A stretch of DNA of 64,000 bases from Gammaproteobacteria bacterium (lineage in GTDB: Bacteria; Pseudomonadota; Gammaproteobacteria; Pseudomonadales; Azotimanducaceae), in assembly GCA_002708765.1 (NCBI GenBank), contig PAPD01000011.1, positions 51,598-115,597 on the forward strand, written 5' to 3'. Position numbers and translations under genes: made by a program. Under the pieces are notes generated by a model. It had not been told where the DNA came from and ran no database searches. It worked only from the letters and a program-made list of their open reading frames with translations. Position 1 is the first letter of the stretch. Every line of letters begins with the position of its first letter. Below, one piece after another: positions 40,075-47,675 of the stretch.

Positions 40075-41076
40075 ATGGTTTGGGAAAGAAGGTGGAATCC
40101 TCTGAGGGAGGAATGGGTTACGATAACTGGCCATAGGAATAGCCGGCCCTGGAGTTCTCCTGAAAAAAAAGCTTTGCACCCGAGGGTTGTATCTTATGAT
40201 TCTGATTGTGGTTTGTGTCCGGGAAATATTCGGATTTCTGGCGAAAGAAATCCACAATATGAAGATATTTTTGTCTTTGATAACGATCACCCTGCTTTCA
40301 AGCAACCCTCGCCGCCTAGAGAGCAATCAGGAGATTCCCGATTTGTTTCGGCATCCGCAGGGGGGGTCTGCAGGGTTTTATGCTATTCCCCCAAGCATAA
40401 TCGGAATCTCTCAGAGTTTAGCGTTGATCAGACCAGAAAATTGATTGATGTTTGGATTGATCAGACAGACGAGTTAAAGAATCTTCCTGGAATCGAGCAA
40501 GTACTTATCTTTGAGAACAGAGGTGAGTTGGTTGGTGTTTCCAATTCTCATCCACATGGTCAGATATATGCTACGGAGTTTTTAATGGAAGGGATTCGCA
40601 AGGAATCGATGGCATTTGAGAAAGCATCGGAACCCTTGATGCAAAGCTTGCTGTCTGCAGAACTCCGTGATGGAAGAAGAGTGATTTATGACGGATCTGA
40701 AATTGTGAGTTTCGTCCCATATTTTGCGAAATTCCCCTATGAAGTATTTATAGTGCCTAGGAGCAAGCATCGCTTTGTTTCTAGTCTGTCATCAAATGAA
40801 CGGAATGATTTAGCTCGAGCCCTGAACGATATTCTGCGACGCTACGATAATATGTGGGGGGTTCCTTTTCCTTATATGTTGCTCTTTCACCAATCTCCCT
40901 GCAATGGAAATCATCTTTCATATCACTCCCATATTCAAATCCACCCTATCTTGCGGGCGCCAAATTTGCCCAAATATCTAGCTTCAGTCGAAACGGGTGC
41001 CGGTCACTTTCTAAATGATGGTAGCCCTGAAGACAAGGCAGCCGAACTCAGAGCGGTGGCGCTTGATAAGATATAG
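40075..41076 (+). CDS. galT: galactose-1-phosphate uridylyltransferase
   Basis: A 333-residue class I GalT. The Zn-binding CGLC lies at residues 45-48, the nucleophile motif HPHGQ at 159-163 (His161 is the uridylylated residue), and a late HSHIQIHP near 290. It opens with VWERRWNPLREEWVTITGHRNSRPW, an extension typical of the class. It exchanges UMP between UDP-glucose and galactose-1-phosphate. I start at ATG 40075; the only purine tract (AGAAGGAG at the cimA stop) is about 15 bases away, longer than optimal. No galK, galE or galM is adjacent, so a Leloir role cannot be shown, and its placement after cimA may be only operon hitch-hiking. Confidence 0.92.
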   Translation: MVWERRWNPLREEWVTITGHRNSRPWSSPEKKALHPRVVSYDSDCGLCPGNIRISGERNPQYEDIFVFDNDHPAFKQPSPPREQSGDSRFVSASAGGVCRVLCYSPKHNRNLSEFSVDQTRKLIDVWIDQTDELKNLPGIEQVLIFENRGELVGVSNSHPHGQIYATEFLMEGIRKESMAFEKASEPLMQSLLSAELRDGRRVIYDGSEIVSFVPYFAKFPYEVFIVPRSKHRFVSSLSSNERNDLARALNDILRRYDNMWGVPFPYMLLFHQSPCNGNHLSYHSHIQIHPILRAPNLPKYLASVETGAGHFLNDGSPEDKAAELRAVALDKI

Positions 41077-41139
41077 AATTTTTTGTTTGATTGTTATGTA
41101 AAATTTGGGTTCTGAGATTTTTCTGGTTCGGGGGAAGTT

Positions 41140-41379
41140 CTATGCCAGCTTTTTAATAGTTGCCGCTATATTAGATATGTCCAGTTCCCCGGGGAAATCG
41201 CCGCAATCATGTTTCGAATAAAGTAGCGTCCCTCCATAATAAACATCAAAAATTCCCTTGTCTCCCGCTACAAGTTCGACCGAGTGATCTAAGCCAAATT
41301 CTTTCAGTTTTGCGGTCAGACTGACCGCCTCAGGTTTATAGTTTCACTGAGCGCAGTAGACAACTTTGATTTTTTTCAT
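41140..41379 (-). CDS. putative SelW-like (Rdx family) selenoprotein with UGA-encoded selenocysteine
   Basis: A 79-residue frame from ATG 41377-41379 to TAG 41140-41142 is interrupted only by TGA at 41344-41346, codon 12. Read through as selenocysteine it gives MKKIKVVYCAQ-U-NYKPEAVSL, a CxxU redox motif (Cys9, Sec12) in the exact place of the CxxC/CxxU of SelT/SelW/SelH-type Rdx proteins. The rest matches that family: VELVAGDKGIFDVYYGGTL and LYSKHDCGDFPGEL. AAGGA lies six bases before the ATG. A perfect seven-pair hairpin begins 15 bases after the UGA (listed separately). It follows an enoyl-CoA hydratase gene by nine bases on the same strand. The protein probably acts as a small thiol redox enzyme. 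sel machinery must exist elsewhere in the genome; this is not visible here. Confidence 0.8.
41312..41328 (-). promoter_or_regulatory. bacterial SECIS-like hairpin downstream of the UGA
   Basis: On the - strand GCGGTCA-GTC-TGACCGC folds into a perfect seven-pair stem with a three-base loop beginning GU (or a five-base AGUCU loop). The stem starts 15 bases after the UGA, so the loop's G and U fall at bases 23-24. A G/U in the apical loop and this distance fit described bacterial SECIS elements, which bind SelB. It lies wholly within coding sequence, as expected in bacteria. Confidence 0.68.
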
Positions 41380-41388
41380 CAAATATCC

Positions 41389-42120
41389 TTAAAAGTTTTT
41401 GACTCTGTTTTGCATATCCGGATCAGGGCCGGGAGATTTTTCTCTTTCAAAAATTTTTCCTTCTTCGTACCCCATGCTCATGCCTTGGTTTACCAGAAAC
41501 TTATCTGATCTAAGTGTGTGCCAGGAATTTTCGATGATACTATTAGCTATTTCTAGTGTCCTGGCTTGCAGGAATTCGTCCGCGACACATTCGTTTGCTA
41601 ATCCTATTTGAGTGGCTTCTTCTCCTCCCACTATTCTTCCCGTATACATCATCTCTTTAGTTTTCAGAGGACCAATTCTTCGAGTGAGACGCTGACTCAT
41701 GCCCCAGACGGGAACCATGCCCCACTTGCCATGAGTGTCAGCGAACTTTGCTGAAGGGGAGGTAATCAGCATGTCGCAGGCTAGAGCAAGCTCTAGAGAA
41801 CCGGTAAAGCAATGTCCATGGACCGAAGCTATAACTGGTTGTGGCAAGTTTTCGATCATGTCCAGGGTTTCTGCCTGAAAATGGCGAGAAGGAGCTTTTT
41901 CGCCTGCTTGGATGGCTTTAAGATCATTTCCTGCTGAAAAAGATCTCCCTTCACCTCGCAGAATTACGCAACCCACTCTATCGGTCTCGTTCGAAATGTT
42001 TTTTACCTGCTCATGCAATTCGATAAAAAGCTTGGGGCTTAGGGCATTCAGTGCCTCTGGTCTGTTCAGTGTCAGGATCGCTATTCCGTCTTGGTCTGAT
42101 CTATTAACTAGGTTTGTCAT
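41389..42120 (-). CDS. enoyl-CoA hydratase/isomerase family protein
   Basis: A 243-residue crotonase-fold protein. ILTLNRPEALNALSPKLF, CVILRGEGRSFSAGNDLKAI (first oxyanion loop), HGHCFTGSLELALACDMLI (second loop) and KWGMVPVWGMSQRL are clear. The usual E...P catalytic region reads TGKWGMVPVWG, with no Glu pair seen, so hydratase activity is uncertain and an isomerase or other crotonase reaction is possible. It begins with ATG preceded by a GGGAAAAG tract, is divergent from mtnA, and is followed nine bases later by the selenoprotein frame, making the two a likely operon. Confidence 0.87.
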   Translation of the reverse strand: MTNLVNRSDQDGIAILTLNRPEALNALSPKLFIELHEQVKNISNETDRVGCVILRGEGRSFSAGNDLKAIQAGEKAPSRHFQAETLDMIENLPQPVIASVHGHCFTGSLELALACDMLITSPSAKFADTHGKWGMVPVWGMSQRLTRRIGPLKTKEMMYTGRIVGGEEATQIGLANECVADEFLQARTLEIANSIIENSWHTLRSDKFLVNQGMSMGYEEGKIFEREKSPGPDPDMQNRVKNF

Positions 42121-42209
42121 TACTTTTCCCCATTTTTGCTAGATTTTGCGGGATTTGTTAGTGGATGCCAAGTAGGTCAGTGTATCCTAAGGTGTTGAGG
42201 AGAACGAAC

Positions 42210-43238
42210 ATGAAAAACATTCCTGTGTCCGTTGAGTGGTGTGACAACAAATTATGTTTGCTGGATCAGCGTAAACTACCACTTGAAGAAGAAACAGTCA
42301 TTTGTGAAACACTGGATCAGGTCTATGAGGCTATAAGAACTCTTACAGTAAGGGGAGCGCCTGCCATAGGAATTGCTGCCGCATATGGCAGTATTTTAGG
42401 GCTGGAAGATACCAGCGTAGATGAAATCAACCGAGTTTTCGATTTTCGCCTGAATCGTTTGGTCCACGCTAGGCCTACCGCCGTTAATCTTTCCTGGGCG
42501 CTTGAAAGAATGCGGTCTTGCTGGAAATCTAACAATGATAATTCCGATATATATGGGTGTTTGCTCAAAGAAGCAATCAAGATTCACGAAGAGGACAGAG
42601 CAGCGTGCCGCGCTATTGGAGAAAATGGTTTGGATCTAGTGAGAAGACACCCTAATCTTCTTACTCACTGCAATGCAGGAAGCCTTGCGGTTTCCGAATT
42701 GGGTACGGCCTTGGCACCTATATATCTTGCGAAAGAGAGAGGGTTTGATGTCCATGTGTATGTTGACGAGACGAGACCTTTGTTGCAGGGAGCGAGGTTA
42801 ACTGCGTTTGAACTTGAACGGAATGCGGTTCCTTGTACTTTGATATCCGACAATATGGCGGCTCATATAATGAGCGAAGGGAGGGTTGATATGGTTATAA
42901 CCGGAGCTGATAGAATTGCTGCCAATGGAGATGCCGCGAATAAGATCGGGACGTTAAGTCTAGCAATTTCTGCCAATTATTTCGGTATACCTTTTTATGT
43001 AGCGGTGCCTCTTTCAAGCGTAGATCCGGACACGCAGTCGGGCTCGGATATAACGATAGAAGAAAGAGACGGAAGCGAAGTGACTCATTTGGGAGACATG
43101 CGTGTTGCTCCTCGCTCTGTTTTGGCTAGATCTCCCGCTTTTGATGTTACCCCTGCGGAATTGATTGCCGGTATAGTGACGGAGAAAGGTATACTTACTC
43201 CTCCTTTTGGCCATGCTATCCAGAAAATTATGAACTAA
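42210..43238 (+). CDS. mtnA: S-methyl-5-thioribose-1-phosphate isomerase
   Basis: A 342-residue eIF2B-like isomerase of the methionine salvage pathway converting methylthioribose-1-phosphate to methylthioribulose-1-phosphate. It shows VRGAPAIGIAAAYG near 48-60, the catalytic Cys154 in LTHCNAGSLA, and Asp234 in VITGADRIAANGDAANKIGT, the two residues used by the Bacillus enzyme. I choose ATG 42210 because GAGGAG lies seven bases upstream; the longer in-frame start at 42165 has no support. No other mtn gene is close, which is common in marine bacteria where the rest lies elsewhere. Confidence 0.95.
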   Translation: MKNIPVSVEWCDNKLCLLDQRKLPLEEETVICETLDQVYEAIRTLTVRGAPAIGIAAAYGSILGLEDTSVDEINRVFDFRLNRLVHARPTAVNLSWALERMRSCWKSNNDNSDIYGCLLKEAIKIHEEDRAACRAIGENGLDLVRRHPNLLTHCNAGSLAVSELGTALAPIYLAKERGFDVHVYVDETRPLLQGARLTAFELERNAVPCTLISDNMAAHIMSEGRVDMVITGADRIAANGDAANKIGTLSLAISANYFGIPFYVAVPLSSVDPDTQSGSDITIEERDGSEVTHLGDMRVAPRSVLARSPAFDVTPAELIAGIVTEKGILTPPFGHAIQKIMN

Positions 43239-43280
43239 TTGTGTGAGCGAGGACACTTACATTAAACAGGGAGATATTTT

Positions 43281-44126
43281 TTGACCAAAAAAGCGCTCGT
43301 TTTATTTGTTTCTGTTACTGTTTTCATTTTTGTTGGTCTGTTTTATTTCTCTTATTTTTCTTCTGACAATCAAACAAGCGAAGAAAAAATCGAGAAATTT
43401 GAGAGGAGTATTCCGATAGAGACTGAGGCCTCTGTTCCAGTTTCCGATGGAAGGAAGGTTAATGAAGAACCCTTTTTTTCGAGACATGAAAACAAGGGAG
43501 AAGAGGTCATTAACGAGCCCGAATTTTTTCTCCCTATTCTCGACGAGTCAGATCCTATGGTCCGGCAAGCTTCTTCAAGTATGACTAGTCGCGCCGGTCT
43601 AGCAGGCCTCTTATCTGCAGATCAGCTACTGCGGAAATTTGTAGCGATTACTGTTAATGCAGCCAGCGGGAAAGTTGCACGAGAAGCAATTTCGCACTTA
43701 ATCCCGGACCAGCCGTTTCGAGCGAGAGAAATTGGAAAAGATGAGTTTGAAATCGATTATCGATCTTATGACCGTTTTAATAATATGGTTGACCTGATTT
43801 ATTCGATCGACAGTCGTCGGGCGGCAGAGTTTTATTTCTTGGTCAGGCCGCTTCTTATTGAGGCTTTTAAAGAGCTGGGATATCCCGAGGATGTCTACGA
43901 TAAAGTTGTTTTTAAAGCTATTGAAAAAATTTCTGAAACTCCTGATTTTGCTGAGCGAATTATTTTAACTAGGCCTGTTGTCATGTATCAGTATAAGGAT
44001 CCTGGTTTGGAGAAATTGCCGCCCTTGCAAAAGCAGGTTATGAGAACAGGGCCAAGAAACAGCCAGTTATTAAAAGAAAAAGCGGCCGAATTTGGGCGCG
44101 AGTTAAAGTCTGTACTTGATCAATAA
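43281..44126 (+). CDS. DUF3014 domain-containing membrane-anchored protein
   Basis: A 281-residue protein with one N-terminal transmembrane helix (about residues 4-24), a charged disordered linker and a C-terminal DUF3014 domain from about 85 onward. The domain opens with FFLPILDESDPMVRQA, contains DQLLRKFVAITVNAASGKVARE, FRAREIGKDEFEIDYRSYDRF, and ends with LEKLPPLQKQVMRTGPRNSQLLK. The function is unknown; members appear membrane-tethered and face the periplasm. The start is TTG at 43281 with GGGAG ten bases before; no better ATG exists before the hydrophobic segment. It follows mtnA by 42 bases and is convergent with the secretion genes. Confidence 0.82.
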   Translation: MTKKALVLFVSVTVFIFVGLFYFSYFSSDNQTSEEKIEKFERSIPIETEASVPVSDGRKVNEEPFFSRHENKGEEVINEPEFFLPILDESDPMVRQASSSMTSRAGLAGLLSADQLLRKFVAITVNAASGKVAREAISHLIPDQPFRAREIGKDEFEIDYRSYDRFNNMVDLIYSIDSRRAAEFYFLVRPLLIEAFKELGYPEDVYDKVVFKAIEKISETPDFAERIILTRPVVMYQYKDPGLEKLPPLQKQVMRTGPRNSQLLKEKAAEFGRELKSVLDQ

Positions 44127-44191
44127 GTTTATGGATACAAGTATTATTTATTTAACGTTTTAAGAGAATGGAACGTTTCTAACGGACTAGC

Positions 44192-45517
44192 TTATCTTTC
44201 AGTCATTGCTGCGGATTGAGCTCTTCTTAGAGGGTTAAGTATGTAGTCCATAACCGTTTTTTCTCCTGTAATAATATCCACTGACGCCATCATGCCAGGA
44301 ATAATCGGTAGTGGATTCGACTCTGTTCCAAGGTAATTTTTCTGGGTCCGGACTTGAACTTTGAAATAGGGCCCACCTATTTGATCGGTTATAGAATCTG
44401 CACTAATCAGTTCTATTACAGAATCCAGACCTCCATAGATTGCGAAATCGTAGGCTGTTAGTTTAACCTTGGCCTGTTGCCCAGGGTATACGAAAGCAAT
44501 ATCTGCTGGCCTTATGCGGGCCTCGATAAGTAAAGTGTCGTCTGTAGGAACTATATCGACAAGTGCCATTCCAGGTTGGACTACAGCCCCTATGGTATTG
44601 ACGAGAACCTGATTAATAGTGCCATTAACTGGCGATTTTACCTCGGTCCGGCGGACTCTGTCTTCAAGCGCGACATTTGAGACATTTGTTTTTTTTAGTT
44701 CGGTTTTGGCGATATTAAGTTCGGCCTGCGCTGCACTGATAAACTGTTGGTATCTTTCCTGAATTTTTTTCTCAGCTTCCTTCACCGCTGCTACTGAACC
44801 CTGAATGTCCCCCCTTGTTTCCTCTAGTTTCCCCAGCGATTCGTTGACCGCAGCTTCTAGTTGAAGCAGCTCTACGTGAGACACAGCGCCCGTTTCTACC
44901 AGTGGTTTATTTCGTTCAAATATGTTTTGTGAAATTTGGGCATTTTTGTAAAGTTGTTTCTCTCTATCTCGAAGTTTGGCGAGTGATGTTGTGAATTGAG
45001 TCTTTTGTTGCTTGAGAATCTCTATCGATGATTCGAGTTCCTGTTTGCGTATTTGGTAAAGCTTGATTTCATCGCCAAAATAAACCCCTGGTTTGTCGTT
45101 AAGGTAACTTTCGTCGGTAAATCTTTGTCCTTCTATTTCTGCCGTAAGCCTAGCTATTCTTGCGACGAGCGCGTTGCTTGTTAGCTTTCCTTCTCGATAG
45201 GACGATGCAAAATGCGTGTCGTCGAGTGTAAGCATTGTTTGGCCCGCCTTGACACTTTGCCCGGGTTTGACTTTAACGCTTGTCAGTATTCCTCCCTCAA
45301 GGTTTTGAACTACTTGTACCTGGCCTGAGGGAATTACTCTTCCCTCAGCACGTGCGACTTCTTCAAGGGTGGCGAAGTTAGCCCATACGATAGCAGTGAT
45401 GGCGAAGAAACTTCCCAAAATCAGGATCAGGTGTCCCGAGAGCGGCAATGATTCTAATTCCGCGGCGACGTTTGCGGTCATGAACTCTATATCATTTCTA
45501 GGTGATTTGAAGGCCAT
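44192..45517 (-). CDS. type I secretion membrane fusion protein (HlyD/LapC family)
   Basis: A 441-residue periplasmic adaptor. One transmembrane helix lies at about 28-48 (LILILGSFFAITAIVWANF), then a lipoyl half-domain (VVQNLEGGILTSVKVKPGQSVKAGQTMLTLD). A long helical hairpin runs from about 110 to 285, followed by the second lipoyl half with RRTEVKSPVNGTINQVL and the family C-terminus IPGMMASVDIITGEKTVMDYIL. It bridges the ABC exporter and an outer-membrane TolC-like channel. The ATG overlaps the TGA of the transporter gene by one base. No TolC homologue and no RTX substrate is encoded nearby. Confidence 0.92.
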   Translation of the reverse strand: MAFKSPRNDIEFMTANVAAELESLPLSGHLILILGSFFAITAIVWANFATLEEVARAEGRVIPSGQVQVVQNLEGGILTSVKVKPGQSVKAGQTMLTLDDTHFASSYREGKLTSNALVARIARLTAEIEGQRFTDESYLNDKPGVYFGDEIKLYQIRKQELESSIEILKQQKTQFTTSLAKLRDREKQLYKNAQISQNIFERNKPLVETGAVSHVELLQLEAAVNESLGKLEETRGDIQGSVAAVKEAEKKIQERYQQFISAAQAELNIAKTELKKTNVSNVALEDRVRRTEVKSPVNGTINQVLVNTIGAVVQPGMALVDIVPTDDTLLIEARIRPADIAFVYPGQQAKVKLTAYDFAIYGGLDSVIELISADSITDQIGGPYFKVQVRTQKNYLGTESNPLPIIPGMMASVDIITGEKTVMDYILNPLRRAQSAAMTER

Positions 45518-47616
45518 CAGTCGGTGCTCGGTTTTTGTGAGAGCATATCCAGCACCTTCTCTTTTGGTCCGTCAGTTACAAGTTGTCCGTTATCAAGGAC
45601 GAGAATTCTGTCTACTAGCGATAGCATGGAGGCTTTATGCGTGACAAGTATTAAGGTCTTGTCTGAAATGTAATCAGAGAAGTTTTGCCGGAATTTTTTT
45701 TCGCTCGTATTGTCCATCGATGCAGTGGGTTCATCAAATATTAGAATATTCCCTCCGTTCAGTATGGCTCTCGCGATACCCAATCCTTGCCTTTGTCCCC
45801 CTGAAAGGTTTGAGCCTCTTTCTCCAACATTAAGATCAAAGCCCATTGGATGCCTATTAATAAAATCGCTAATTCCTGTAATCTCTGACGCTTTTATAAT
45901 GTCTTCGTCTTTTGTCATTCGGGAGCCAAGGACAAGATTTTGTTTGATCGTTCCACTAAAAAAAGAGACCTCCTGTGGAACGTAGCTAATATTCCTTCTG
46001 ATGTCTCGCGGGTCTATCTGGTTAAGATCAGTGTTGCCTAGCAATATTGAACCTTCTCCAGGGTTGTAAAACCCCATCAGTAGTCTTTGGATTGTTGATT
46101 TACCAGACCCTGTCCTTCCTAATACCGCTATTTTTTCGCCTTTTTGAATTTTAAAAGATATGTTCTTTAATGCAGGGACTTGCTGCCCTTCATAACTGAA
46201 TCCGACATTTGCAAATTCTATTTCAGAGCCGAGGTTTTTTCTCTTTAGAAAATTCTTGTTTGCTGGTCTCTCTACTTGTAACTGCATCACTCGATCGATT
46301 GCTGAGAAGGCGGATTTCGAATGATGGAATCTCGTAATAATTCCAGCGACCTGGTTCATTGGTGCGAGGCTTCTTCCCGTTAGTATGGTGCACGCAATTA
46401 GACCCCCTACCGTTAAATCTCCTGCAACTATTGCGTAGACACCCAAGGTCACAATTGAAATCGTGGTTATTTGCTGAATCAGTTGAGTAGCGTTGATAAT
46501 TCCAAACGAAAGCAGTCTCGATCTTAGGCCTAGTTTTGCGAGCCGAACATTATGTTTTTCCCAACGCTGTTGCATTGTTCCCTCTGCGCCCAATCCTTTG
46601 ACTGTTTCGATTGAGCTTAGAACCTCTATTAACATTGCATTTTTTTCGGCTCCTTCCTTAAAGGAGGCGTTAATATAATAATGTAGCCTTCTTTGGAGAA
46701 AAAACCCTACGAGCAAAATGGTTGGGATCGCCAAGATGGGCACTAATGCGAGTGCTCCTGCCAAGGACCATATCAGAACAATGAACAGAATGACGAAAGG
46801 GAGATCAATAAGTGCCACGAGTGTTGTGGAGGTAAAGAAATCTCTAAAACTATCAAATTCCTGGAGGTTGTTCGCGAAATAGCCCACCCGACTAGGTCTT
46901 TCTTCGAGTTTTATGCCCATTACCCGACTAAAAGTACTTGCGGAAAGTATAACGTCTGCTCGTTTTCCAGCTGCGTCGATAAAATATCCGCGCAAAGATT
47001 TCATTACAAAATCGAATAGAAATACAATCGCGACACCGGAAACCAATACCCATAATGTTTCCAAAGCATAGTTTGGGATCACGCGATCATATACGTTCAT
47101 GATGAAAAGCGGTGTGGCGAGTGCGAAGCAGTTAATCAGTAAAGATGCTAACAAAACTTCGGCGTATACACCTTTGGAAATGCTGATAACGCTCCAGAAC
47201 CAGTGAGCGGTGATATTTTTTTCCGAAAGATCTGGTTTGATGAAAAAACAACTGCCAGAATATTCATCCTCTAGTTCAGCTAGATTTACAACGTTTTCGG
47301 CTTCGTTTTCTCCGGGGATGATAATTTTTGCTTGATTTCCATCCACTTCCATGAGCACGCCGACTTTGTTTCCTTGCAATTCCAGTATGACGGGCAGTGT
47401 GGAAGGCGGGATCGAATCTAGTGTGCGTTTTTGTGCAGATGCCTTTAGACCTGATTTAACTGCTGCTCTGATGAATAAATCTGTGTCCAGCTTCTCATCG
47501 ACAATAGGCAAGCCAGCGGCTATGTTTTCCTCGCTCCTGGGGCTCTGATATATTCTTGTTATCAGTGCGAGGGTTGCAAGACGGTTATCTCGATTGTCTG
47601 GATCTCTGTTGATCAT
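45517..47616 (-). CDS. type I secretion ABC transporter (LapB-type, C39-like domain)
   Basis: A 699-residue exporter. Residues 1-135 form a C39-like peptidase domain without the catalytic Cys, a substrate-docking domain as in LapB and HlyB. Six transmembrane helices lie at about 150-430. The nucleotide-binding domain begins near 465: Walker A GRTGSGKST (500-508), Q-loop VPQEV, signature LSGGQ (604-608), Walker B ILIFDEP (624-630) and H-loop His660. It exports unprocessed, C-terminally tagged proteins such as adhesins or RTX toxins, based on the family. It is the first of the two-gene - strand operon. Its cargo is not encoded within this window. Confidence 0.93.
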   Translation of the reverse strand: MINRDPDNRDNRLATLALITRIYQSPRSEENIAAGLPIVDEKLDTDLFIRAAVKSGLKASAQKRTLDSIPPSTLPVILELQGNKVGVLMEVDGNQAKIIIPGENEAENVVNLAELEDEYSGSCFFIKPDLSEKNITAHWFWSVISISKGVYAEVLLASLLINCFALATPLFIMNVYDRVIPNYALETLWVLVSGVAIVFLFDFVMKSLRGYFIDAAGKRADVILSASTFSRVMGIKLEERPSRVGYFANNLQEFDSFRDFFTSTTLVALIDLPFVILFIVLIWSLAGALALVPILAIPTILLVGFFLQRRLHYYINASFKEGAEKNAMLIEVLSSIETVKGLGAEGTMQQRWEKHNVRLAKLGLRSRLLSFGIINATQLIQQITTISIVTLGVYAIVAGDLTVGGLIACTILTGRSLAPMNQVAGIITRFHHSKSAFSAIDRVMQLQVERPANKNFLKRKNLGSEIEFANVGFSYEGQQVPALKNISFKIQKGEKIAVLGRTGSGKSTIQRLLMGFYNPGEGSILLGNTDLNQIDPRDIRRNISYVPQEVSFFSGTIKQNLVLGSRMTKDEDIIKASEITGISDFINRHPMGFDLNVGERGSNLSGGQRQGLGIARAILNGGNILIFDEPTASMDNTSEKKFRQNFSDYISDKTLILVTHKASMLSLVDRILVLDNGQLVTDGPKEKVLDMLSQKPSTD

Positions 47617-47675
47617 CGGTTGAGTATAACACTCTAATATTGTGACAATTTCGGTTTCTTACGACGCCATAATTT

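Noticed and set aside
41344..41346. TGA in the Rdx gene as a plain nonsense mutation of a CxxC protein
   Set aside because: A Cys codon is one base from TGA, so this was considered, but the stop sits exactly at the Sec position of the family, the frame is otherwise intact, and a SECIS-like hairpin follows at the right distance. It remains the main alternative.
44152..44180. AACGTT repeats after the DUF3014 gene as a terminator
   Set aside because: Arms are only six bases with a 12-base loop and no T run.
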